A stretch of 6,697 bases of DNA from assembly GCA_019347645.1 (NCBI GenBank), contig JAHWKZ010000077.1, positions 1 to 6,697 on the forward strand. The letters run 5' to 3'. Source of the stretch: Gemmatimonadota bacterium (GTDB lineage Bacteria > Gemmatimonadota > Gemmatimonadetes > JACCXV01 > JAHWKZ01). Below are positions 1-4,653 of the stretch, one piece after another. Below the pieces are notes generated by a model, which searched no databases, was not told the origin of the DNA, and saw only the letters and a list, made by a program, of their open reading frames with translations. How positions within the stretch are numbered: the stretch's first letter is position 1; every line of letters starts with the position of its first letter. Position numbers and translations under genes: made by a program.

Positions 1-104
1 GATCAAAGGTTGTTTGCACCTCCCCGAGGCTTATCGCAGCTTGCCACGTCCTTCTTCGCCTGCTCGAGCCAAGGCATTCACCGTGCGCCCTTAGTAGCTT
101 GACC
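1..104 (-). rRNA. 23S ribosomal RNA, 5' end (partial)
   Basis: Read on the minus strand, the segment ending at 104 begins GGTCAAGCTACTAAGGGCGC and continues through an ACGGTGAATGCCTTGGC block, then GAAGGACGTGGCAAGCTGCGATAAGCC. This is the conserved 5' end of bacterial 23S rRNA (E. coli: GGTTAAGCGACTAAGCG, then the GATGCC and GAAGGACGTG blocks), which pairs with the 5.8S-like region of domain I. The gene runs off the left edge, so only about 104 nt are visible. The mature 5' end is placed at 104 by comparison with the E. coli start. No 16S, tRNA-Ile or tRNA-Ala lies upstream; protein genes begin at 367. The unit has its own promoter and leader (207-235 and 105-203). Confidence 0.93.
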
Positions 105-203
105 GGAATTTCCTCTCGAGAGAGGTCTTTCTCGGCACCTACTGGACAGACACTTCAGTTGTCAAAGAGCGTTCTTCCCGTGCCCGAATTTTTCGGGGGG
201 ATC
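105..203 (-). other. 23S rRNA leader with hairpin, boxA and local palindrome
   Basis: Minus-strand leader between the predicted start of transcription (about 200-204) and the mature 23S 5' end. It opens with a perfect 6-bp hairpin (CCCGAA-AAA-TTCGGG, 197-183), followed by a boxA-like motif (171-159). A palindrome (stem CCTCTC/GAGAGG, 125-112) lies just before the mature end. Hairpin then boxA is the order seen in E. coli rrn leaders (boxB-boxA), and boxA recruits NusB/NusE to make rRNA transcription antiterminating. The palindrome near 112-125 may form part of the precursor processing structure; the 3' partner of the usual 23S processing stem would lie outside the window. No tRNA-like cloverleaf was found here. 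Confidence 0.6.
159..171 (-). promoter_or_regulatory. boxA antitermination motif
   Basis: The minus strand reads CGCTCTTTGACAA, close to the rrn boxA consensus TGYTCTTTRACA, with one change at the first base. It sits about 30-40 nt after the predicted transcription start and about 55 nt before the mature 23S end, which is where such elements act. By analogy it would bind NusB-NusE (S10) on the nascent RNA. Confidence 0.7.
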
Positions 204-206
204 AAT

Positions 207-235
207 AAGATACGCGCTCCTCTGGCTCGCGTCAA
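207..235 (-). promoter_or_regulatory. Promoter of the 23S rRNA unit
   Basis: On the minus strand, TTGACG (235-230; 5 of 6 to the -35 consensus) is separated by exactly 17 bp from TATCTT (212-207; 4 of 6 to the -10). Predicted initiation is at a purine near 203-202. It lies downstream of the terminator that closes the preceding protein operon and upstream of the boxA leader, so it is the natural promoter for 23S. A GC-rich discriminator, often linked with stringent control, is not evident (ATTGATC follows the -10). Confidence 0.7.
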
Positions 236-262
236 CGTCCGCGGGTTTCGCGAATCGACACG

Positions 263-310
263 AAAAAGCGCCTCGAGACGGAGCCTTTCGGCCTCCGTTC
301 CCCGGCGCTT
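263..310 (-). terminator. Intrinsic terminator of the lipoprotein operon
   Basis: On the minus strand an outer stem AAGCGCC (310-304) pairs with GGCGCTT (272-266). It encloses an inner hairpin in which ACGGAG pairs with CTCCGT around a GAAA tetraloop. A T tract (267-263) follows the outer stem directly. It begins 57 nt after the lipoprotein stop and ends about 28 nt before the 23S -35 box, separating the mRNA unit from the rRNA unit. The plus-strand reading lacks a T tract, so it acts in one direction. Confidence 0.75.
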
Positions 311-331
311 CAGGGCGCGCATCGGAACCAG

Positions 332-359
332 AAAATAACCGGTACGGGCCGAGCGTCAA
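332..359 (-). promoter_or_regulatory. Possible second upstream promoter (weak)
   Basis: The minus strand has TTGACG (359-354), a 16-bp spacer and TATTTT (337-332; 4 of 6). The -35 and its flanks (GTTGACGC) are identical to those of the 23S promoter at 230-235. It lies between the lipoprotein stop codon and the terminator at 263-310, so a transcript from here would have to pass that terminator to reach 23S. It may be a chance match or a decayed copy of the rRNA promoter. Confidence 0.3.
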
Positions 360-366
360 CCCCCGA

Positions 367-726
367 TCATGGGCCCAGCACGTTCGTGCGCAGGTTCCAC
401 GTCACCGTCTCGCCCGGGTTCAGCGTGAAGCGGCCGGAGACGATCTCGCGACCGCCGTCGGTGCGGGCTTCGAGCCGATAGTTCGCGTTCGAACGGAACG
501 AGCGGACCGGTAGCGTACGGGTGGCCATCGGGGCGACCGTGCCGAGAAGCGTGCGCCCGCCCACCTCCTCGTCCATGTAGACCGAAACGGTGCTCGGCGG
601 CTGGACCTCGTTGATCACCTCCACCCGAGCCTCCACCCCGCCCTCTTCACCGCCCGATCCTCCACTCGCGCAGGCGGTCGCGACGGCAATCGCCCCCAAC
701 GCTGTCACCAACCTCTCGATCTTCAT
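367..726 (-). CDS. Small lipoprotein, beta-rich, function unknown
   Basis: A 119-residue predicted lipoprotein. The N-terminus has K2 and R5, a hydrophobic stretch (L6-A18) and a lipobox-like A16-T17-A18-C19; position -3 is Ala rather than the usual Leu. Cys19 would be lipidated, leaving about 100 residues. The mature part starts with a Gly/Ser/Glu-rich tether, then alternating polar/hydrophobic segments typical of a beta-sandwich (VSVYMDEE, LLGTVAP, YRLEAR, GRFTLNPGETVTWNL). No catalytic motif is visible. The residue after Cys is Ala, which in E. coli would favour the outer membrane (inference). An AAGGAGG Shine-Dalgarno lies 6 nt before ATG. The start overlaps the stop of the upstream hydrolase gene by ATGA (723-726), so translation is probably coupled. 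The gene is last in its operon, followed by the terminator at 263-310. I do not recognise a named family. Confidence 0.85.
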   Translation of the reverse strand: MKIERLVTALGAIAVATACASGGSGGEEGGVEARVEVINEVQPPSTVSVYMDEEVGGRTLLGTVAPMATRTLPVRSFRSNANYRLEARTDGGREIVSGRFTLNPGETVTWNLRTNVLGP

Positions 727-1598
727 CGTGCTCCTCCTTCCTCACGCGCCTCGGCGGACTGGAGGAACGCCTCGAGCCGGCGACCGAGCTCGCGCGAGGC
801 ATCCAGGATCGGCCAGTGACTCCGCGGAAGCAGGAGTCGAGCGGCCGTCGGCACCGCCCGCCTGGCGGCTTCCTCGGACGCCGCTCCGTCTCCTCCTATC
901 ACGATCAGGGCGGGGATTCCCGGCGGGACCGACCCTTCGACGGGCGGGGCTGCGATCCACGACCGCAGCGACTCGATCAACGGCCCGGCAGCCTGCCGAC
1001 GCAGCACCAGGTCGTAGAACGGCGGGACCCAACGATGCGCCGTCGCGAAAGAGGTTCCCACCCAATGGTCCACCAGCACGCTGGAGTACTCCCCGAGCGA
1101 AGGACGATCGAGCCGCCCCCAGGCCCCCACGAATAGCTCCCACCAGGCTCGCTCCGGCTCGGAGAACTCCAGCCGAGGCTGGATCAGGACGAGCGATCGA
1201 ACCCGGTGTGGTCGGGCGAGGGTCACCTCCAAAGCGATTCGCGCCCCCAGCCCCACCCCTACCAGGTGCGCCCTCTGGAGCCCGAGGCCGTCGAGCACGC
1301 GCTCGAGGTCCCTCCCGTGAGCGGCGAGCGAATAGTCACCGTCCGCCGCGGCCTCGGAGCGCCCCTGGCCTCGGAGGTCGTAGCGGACGAGACGATGGCT
1401 TTCCCGCAACGACGGGAGAAGCAGGAACCAACTCGACGTATCGTGCGCCCACTCCTCGATGAACACGACGGCCGGCCCTTCTCCGTCCTGCTCGAAGAAC
1501 AGTCGGGGAGTCTGGGCGTCGGCGACCGGCGCGATCGCGCTCGCCAGCACGGCGGGCGCCGCCATGGCCCGGATCACGAAACGGCTCGGCGATCTCAT
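723..1598 (-). CDS. Exported alpha/beta-hydrolase-fold protein lacking the catalytic serine
   Basis: A clear alpha/beta-hydrolase fold. Numbered from the upstream TTG at 1634, the landmarks are: an N-terminal strand AVVFIEEW (55-62), YDLRGQGRS (85-93), the nucleophile-elbow segment LVGVGLGARIAL (124-135), strand ALIVIGGDG (242-250) and SHWPILD (272-278) with the candidate catalytic His273. The normal elbow G-x-S-x-G is here G126-V-G128-L-G130, so the nucleophile is Gly (codon GGG, read directly). The usual oxyanion-hole His-Gly after the first strand is Glu-Glu. D249 is one position short of the usual acid. It is therefore probably a non-catalytic binding protein, or uses another mechanism. 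I chose ATG 1598 because it gives a compact signal peptide (basic MRSPSRFVIR, Ala-rich core, VADA before Gln); its GGAG is 10 nt away. TTG 1634 has GGAG 4 nt away and would add 12 residues. It overlaps the downstream lipoprotein by ATGA. Confidence 0.87.
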   Translation of the reverse strand: MRSPSRFVIRAMAAPAVLASAIAPVADAQTPRLFFEQDGEGPAVVFIEEWAHDTSSWFLLLPSLRESHRLVRYDLRGQGRSEAAADGDYSLAAHGRDLERVLDGLGLQRAHLVGVGLGARIALEVTLARPHRVRSLVLIQPRLEFSEPERAWWELFVGAWGRLDRPSLGEYSSVLVDHWVGTSFATAHRWVPPFYDLVLRRQAAGPLIESLRSWIAAPPVEGSVPPGIPALIVIGGDGAASEEAARRAVPTAARLLLPRSHWPILDASRELGRRLEAFLQSAEAREEGGAR

Positions 1599-1658
1599 CC
1601 GGTGGAATCTCCGCCGGGCCGCCTCGCCCGGCAAAACTCTCCGCCCCCCTCGGGCGCG

Positions 1659-1919
1659 TCAGCGGCGGACCGTCGGACGCGTGGGATTCGGTTGCGGCTC
1701 GGGCACCGGCTCCGGTTTGTCCGGCTTCGGCGTGGGCCGGCCCGGGTTCGGCTGCGGCTTTCCGGGATCGGGCGTAGGGTGCGGAGAAGGGCGCTCGGGC
1801 GTCGGCTTGCCCGGACGCTCGGGCGTCGGGTCCGGCTTTTCCGGGCGCTCTGGAGAACGCCGGCCGGGATCGGGCCGGGTCGGATCGGGCCGCCGATCCA
1901 TGGATCGCGGACGGGACAT
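1659..1919 (-). CDS. Proline-rich low-complexity small protein
   Basis: An 86-residue protein with 31 prolines, mostly as x-P or x-x-P steps with Arg, Lys, Asp, Glu, Thr, Gln and Asn between (PERPEKPDPTPERPGKP and similar). It has no aromatic, Leu, Ile or Cys residues, no signal peptide and no membrane helix, so it should be an extended, polyproline-II-like, intrinsically disordered chain. Coding is supported by an AGGAAGGA Shine-Dalgarno ending 4 nt before ATG and by same-strand placement 60 nt before the exported hydrolase (24 nt if its TTG start is used). The opposite strand across the same DNA gives a Gly/Ser-rich frame without an obvious ribosome site, so I prefer this strand. The function is not recognisable. 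It may be a spacer, cell-wall-interacting or SH3-binding-like peptide, but no evidence discriminates among these. Confidence 0.55.
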   Translation of the reverse strand: MSRPRSMDRRPDPTRPDPGRRSPERPEKPDPTPERPGKPTPERPSPHPTPDPGKPQPNPGRPTPKPDKPEPVPEPQPNPTRPTVRR

Positions 1920-2068
1920 GGGTTCCTTCCTTTCGAGTGAGTTCGAGCGGAGGCGGATTTCGTCCTCCCGTCATCTGCAGGATACGGAGCCGAGGTGCGG
2001 TTCTCCGTAGGGTGGATGACACCTTGGCTCGATCCCTCGGCCCACGACATTACGTGTACGGTAGGCGA

Positions 2069-2097
2069 CAGACGGGACCCCGGGCCCTTCCTATAGT
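2069..2097 (+). promoter_or_regulatory. Possible plus-strand promoter
   Basis: TATAGT (2092-2097; 5 of 6 to the -10 consensus) lies 17 bp after CAGACG (2069-2074; 3 of 6 to the -35). It is an AT island in a GC-rich context. If active, it would transcribe the hairpin series at 2135-2292 and then antisense to the oxidoreductase gene. No plus-strand protein gene follows. Confidence 0.25.
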
Positions 2098-2194
2098 AGG
2101 GCCACGACGGAAGCGACGAGGCGAACGCCCGTACGGTCGGGGCTCCGGTTCCGACCGACCCTACCGGGTCGAAGCCTCGACTGTACGATGGATC

Positions 2195-2217
2195 CCGGCC
2201 GTTCCTGGAACGGCCGG
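2195..2217. repeat. Perfect inverted repeat (hairpin)
   Basis: CCGGCCGTTC (2195-2204) and GAACGGCCGG (2208-2217) form a perfect 10-bp stem with a 3-nt CTG loop. No T tract follows in either direction. It lies about 80 bp downstream of the oxidoreductase stop and may be a U-less terminator, an RNA-stabilising hairpin or a protein-binding site. Confidence 0.6.
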
Positions 2218-2250
2218 CGATCAGCCTGCCAAGATGCCCCCCTTGAGCGC

Positions 2251-2276
2251 GGGCGGGTCGGCGACGCGACCCGCCC
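2251..2276 (-). terminator. Possible terminator hairpin after the FAD oxidoreductase
   Basis: GGGCGGGTCG (2251-2260) and CGACCCGCCC (2267-2276) make a perfect 10-bp GC-rich stem with a 6-nt loop, 21 bp past the oxidoreductase stop codon. Position and strength suit transcription termination or 3'-end protection, but there is no U tract on either strand, so an intrinsic terminator in the classical sense is not shown. Confidence 0.4.
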
Positions 2277-2297
2277 GTCCCGCCTTCGGGCGAGATC

Positions 2298-3752
2298 TCA
2301 GACCCCCCGCAAGGAGCCACGGATCGCGCTGCGCGCGGCGTACCAGCCGCACAAGCCGTGCACGCCGGGACCGGGTGGCGTCGAGCTCGAGCACAGGTAC
2401 AGCCTCGTCCCCGGGACCCGGTACGGATCGGGACGCGGAAGCGGCCGGGCGATCGTCTGCGCCAGGTCCTGGCTGCCACCTCCGATCGATCCACCGACGC
2501 AGTTGGGGTTCCGACGCTCCAGTTCGGCCGGCCCGGCCGACCGGCGGGCGAGGACCAGATCGGCGAAGCCCGGAGCGAAGCGCTCGATCTGGGCGGCGAT
2601 TCGGTCGCCGACGTCGAGCTCCGAGCCCACCGGCACGTGCGTGTACGCCCAGGCCACGTGCTTGCCGGCGGGAGCGCGGGTCGGATCGAAGAGGCTCGGC
2701 TGAGCGAGGAGCACGAACGGTCGCTTCGGGTGCTCGCCTCGCGCGACCGCGGCCTCGGCCGCCTCGATCTCCGCCTCTCTCCCCCCCAGGTGCACGGTCC
2801 CGGCGCGCGCGCACGCCGGATCCCGCCACGGGATCGGCCCCTCGAGGGCCCAGTCCACCTTGAAGACGCCGGGGCCGTACCGCCAGCGGGCCAGGCGCGA
2901 CCGGTAGAGCGCCGGCAGGCGAGGGCCGGCGATGGAGAGGAGCTGGCGCGGCGTCACGTCCAGGAGGATCGCCCGGGCCGGCGGCAGATCCCCCAGCGAG
3001 CGGATCCAGCGGCCGGTCTCGATCGTCCCACCCAGCGACCGGAAGTAGGCGGCGAGCGCCCCCGTGATCGTGCCGGCGCCACCCTTCGGGACCGGCCAGC
3101 CGACGGCATGCCCGGCGATCCCCAGGATGGTCCCGACGGCGGCCGAGGGGACGACGTCCAGCGGAAGCATCGAATGGGCGGCGATCCCGGAGAACAGCGC
3201 CCGCGCCCGTTCGCCCCGGAACCGCGCGCGGGTCAGGCTCCGGCTCGAACGGAGCGCCCGGAGGGCGAACCGGAGCGCCGTCACCGGCCGCCGCGGGAAT
3301 CTCGGCGGGCCGAGCAGGTCGCGGGCGAGCGCGTCCCACCGGTCGACGAACGGCCCCACCAGCTCGCGCCATGCCGCCGCGTCGGCGCCGAGGCCCGAGG
3401 CGGTCGCGTCGACGCTCCGCTCGAGCAGGACCGCGCCACCCTGGTCCAGGGGATGAGCGAGCGGGGCGTGGGGGTGGATCCATTCGAGGCCGTGGTCGGC
3501 GAGGGGGAGCGAGCGCAGGAAGGGCGATCCCACGCCCAGCGGATGGACCGCCGAGCAGAGGTCGTGGACGAAGCCCGGGATCGTGAGTTCGGCGGAGCAC
3601 GCGCCCCCGCCGATCTCCTCGGCGCCTTCCACCACCCGGACGTCGTAGCCGTCGCGCGCGAGGGTCACCGCGGCCGAGAGGCCGTTGGGGCCCGATCCGA
3701 CCACCACGGCGTCGAACCGGGCGGAGGCGATGCGGTCGTCACGTCCGCGCAC
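2298..3752 (-). CDS. CrtI/PYROXD2-type NAD(P)/FAD-dependent oxidoreductase
   Basis: A protein of about 484 residues in the phytoene-desaturase-like flavoprotein group (COG1233 type). Near the N-terminus, FDAVVVGSGPNGLSAAVTLA (about residues 13-32) is a Rossmann dinucleotide-binding motif. Glu42 ends the second strand to bind the FAD ribose, and IGGGA follows. The C-terminal segment TPPGPGVHGLCGWYAARSA is the second FAD contact typical of these enzymes. The middle is variable and presumably sets substrate specificity; length matches the family. No carotenoid genes are adjacent, so a role in carotenoid synthesis cannot be assumed; relatives act as desaturases, isomerases or ketolases, or are uncharacterised. 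The start is uncertain: GTG 3752 is the best in-frame choice, preceded by AAGG only 2 nt away. The frame stays open upstream, but that part lies antisense to the sirtuin. Divergent with the sirtuin gene, 15 bp apart. The stop is TGA at 2300-2298. Confidence 0.88.
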   Translation of the reverse strand: MRGRDDRIASARFDAVVVGSGPNGLSAAVTLARDGYDVRVVEGAEEIGGGACSAELTIPGFVHDLCSAVHPLGVGSPFLRSLPLADHGLEWIHPHAPLAHPLDQGGAVLLERSVDATASGLGADAAAWRELVGPFVDRWDALARDLLGPPRFPRRPVTALRFALRALRSSRSLTRARFRGERARALFSGIAAHSMLPLDVVPSAAVGTILGIAGHAVGWPVPKGGAGTITGALAAYFRSLGGTIETGRWIRSLGDLPPARAILLDVTPRQLLSIAGPRLPALYRSRLARWRYGPGVFKVDWALEGPIPWRDPACARAGTVHLGGREAEIEAAEAAVARGEHPKRPFVLLAQPSLFDPTRAPAGKHVAWAYTHVPVGSELDVGDRIAAQIERFAPGFADLVLARRSAGPAELERRNPNCVGGSIGGGSQDLAQTIARPLPRPDPYRVPGTRLYLCSSSTPPGPGVHGLCGWYAARSAIRGSLRGV

Positions 3753-3767
3753 GACCTTACAAGCTAG

Positions 3768-4583
3768 ATGTTCGACCCGGAGAGGAAAGCCGAGTCCCTC
3801 GCCATGGATCGTGTCCGGCGTAGCCTGGCCGAGGCCGAGCGGGTGGTCGTGCTGACGGGCGCGGGCGTGAGCGTGGAGTCCGGCGTACCCACCTTCCGCG
3901 GGGAGGAGGGCCTGTGGCGGAGCCACCGCCCCGAGCAACTGGCCACGCCGGCGGCGTTCGCCCGGGATCCGCGGCTGGTTTGGGAGTGGTACGCCTGGCG
4001 AAGGGAGCGGGTCGGCGGGTGCCGGCCCAACGCCGCGCACCGGGCGCTGGCCCGTTGGGCCCTGTCGCGCCCGGGCGTCCTGATCGTGACCCAGAACGTC
4101 GACGGGCTCCACGGTGACGCCGCGATCGAGGCCGCGGGGGACCGTGCGCCGGAGACGGCGGCCTGGCCCATCGAGCTCCACGGGTCTCTGTTCCGCGTGC
4201 GCTGCACCGGGTGCGGCGAACGGCGGCCCCACGTCGCGCCGATCGACACCGGAAGCCGCGCTTCGCTGCCGCGCTGTCCCGATTGCGGCGCGCTGCTCCG
4301 GCCCGACGTGGTGTGGTTCGGAGAGCCCCTGGAGGATCGGACGATCGGCCGGGCGCTGGCCGCCGCTCGGGGGTGCGACGCGTGCCTGGTGGTCGGCACC
4401 AGCGCCATCGTCCATCCCGCCGCGTCCGTGGCCGTCGAGGCGGCTCACGGGGGCGCCGTCCTGGTGGAGGTGAACCCGGATCCGACCCCGTTGTCCCCGC
4501 TGGCCGGTGTGAGCCTTCGGGCCACCGCCGCCACCGCGGTCCCGCGGCTCCTGGGCGGTCCGAACGAGGCCGGACCGGCTTAA
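3768..4583 (+). CDS. Class III sirtuin, NAD-dependent protein deacylase (SIRT5/CobB-like)
   Basis: A sirtuin uses NAD+ to remove acyl groups from lysine, releasing nicotinamide and O-acyl-ADP-ribose in the cytoplasm. All family landmarks are present in 271 residues: GAGVSVESGVPTFRG (31-45), TQNVDGLH (108-115), catalytic His138 in ELHGS, zinc cysteines C146/C149 and C170/C173, PDVVWFGE (179-186), GTSAIVHPAA (210-219) and NPDPTPL (236-242). Tyr75 and Arg78 in WYAWRR match the Y-x-x-R pair that recognises negatively charged acyl groups in class III enzymes, so desuccinylase/demalonylase activity is predicted alongside deacetylation. The loop between LH115 and H138 looks several residues longer than usual. 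ATG 3768 has no Shine-Dalgarno; ATG 3804 (MDRVRR) is an alternative that fits typical sirtuin N-termini, with AGAGGA 17 nt upstream. The gene starts divergently from the FAD oxidoreductase and ends 70 bp before the next gene. Confidence 0.95.
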   Translation: MFDPERKAESLAMDRVRRSLAEAERVVVLTGAGVSVESGVPTFRGEEGLWRSHRPEQLATPAAFARDPRLVWEWYAWRRERVGGCRPNAAHRALARWALSRPGVLIVTQNVDGLHGDAAIEAAGDRAPETAAWPIELHGSLFRVRCTGCGERRPHVAPIDTGSRASLPRCPDCGALLRPDVVWFGEPLEDRTIGRALAAARGCDACLVVGTSAIVHPAASVAVEAAHGGAVLVEVNPDPTPLSPLAGVSLRATAATAVPRLLGGPNEAGPA

Positions 4584-4653
4584 CCTCATCATTCCTCTTC
4601 AAAACGGTAGAGCGGGTCGATTCTCGGCACGATTCGTGTAACCCACGGAGACG

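Larger units (their letters stand above)
1920..2297. other. 378-bp gene-free, hairpin-rich intergenic region
   Basis: Lies between the stop of the FAD oxidoreductase (2298) and the start of the proline-rich gene (1919), both on the minus strand. It must hold the 3' end of one transcript and the promoter of the next. Open frames here are Arg/Pro-rich shadows. Visible structures are hairpins at 2135-2156 (GGTCGG/CCGACC), 2156-2171 (CGACCC-TACC-GGGTCG), 2195-2217 and 2251-2276. A fifth at 2281-2292 is a C(UUCG)G tetraloop when read on the plus strand. I could not find a convincing minus-strand promoter for the proline-rich operon; TACTAT at 2097-2092 is a possible -10 without a good -35. Confidence 0.6.

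Noticed and set aside
99..338. Plus-strand 79-residue open frame and minus-strand 65-residue frame across the rRNA leader
   Set aside because: They overlap the 23S 5' end, promoter, boxA and terminator, and have no protein-like character.
105..366. tRNA genes of a 16S-23S spacer
   Set aside because: No cloverleaf or T-loop pattern was found on the minus strand, and the segment is filled by promoter, leader and terminator.
590..1462. Long plus-strand Arg/Pro-rich frame of 290 residues
   Set aside because: It is antisense to the alpha/beta-hydrolase and lipoprotein, whose motifs are clear. High GC creates long open shadow frames.
1937..3767. Long frames of 308 and 469 residues on plus and 459 on minus over the oxidoreductase
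   Set aside because: Arg/Ala/Gly/Pro-rich shadows in other frames; the oxidoreductase frame carries both FAD motifs.
3753..4592. N-terminal 280 residues of the open frame continuing upstream of the oxidoreductase
   Set aside because: This part is antisense to the sirtuin, which has all family motifs, so the gene is taken to start at GTG 3752.
4584..4653. Promoter or terminator between the sirtuin and the J-like gene
   Set aside because: TTCAAA at 4598 has no acceptable -10 at the right spacing, and I saw no stem with a T tract.
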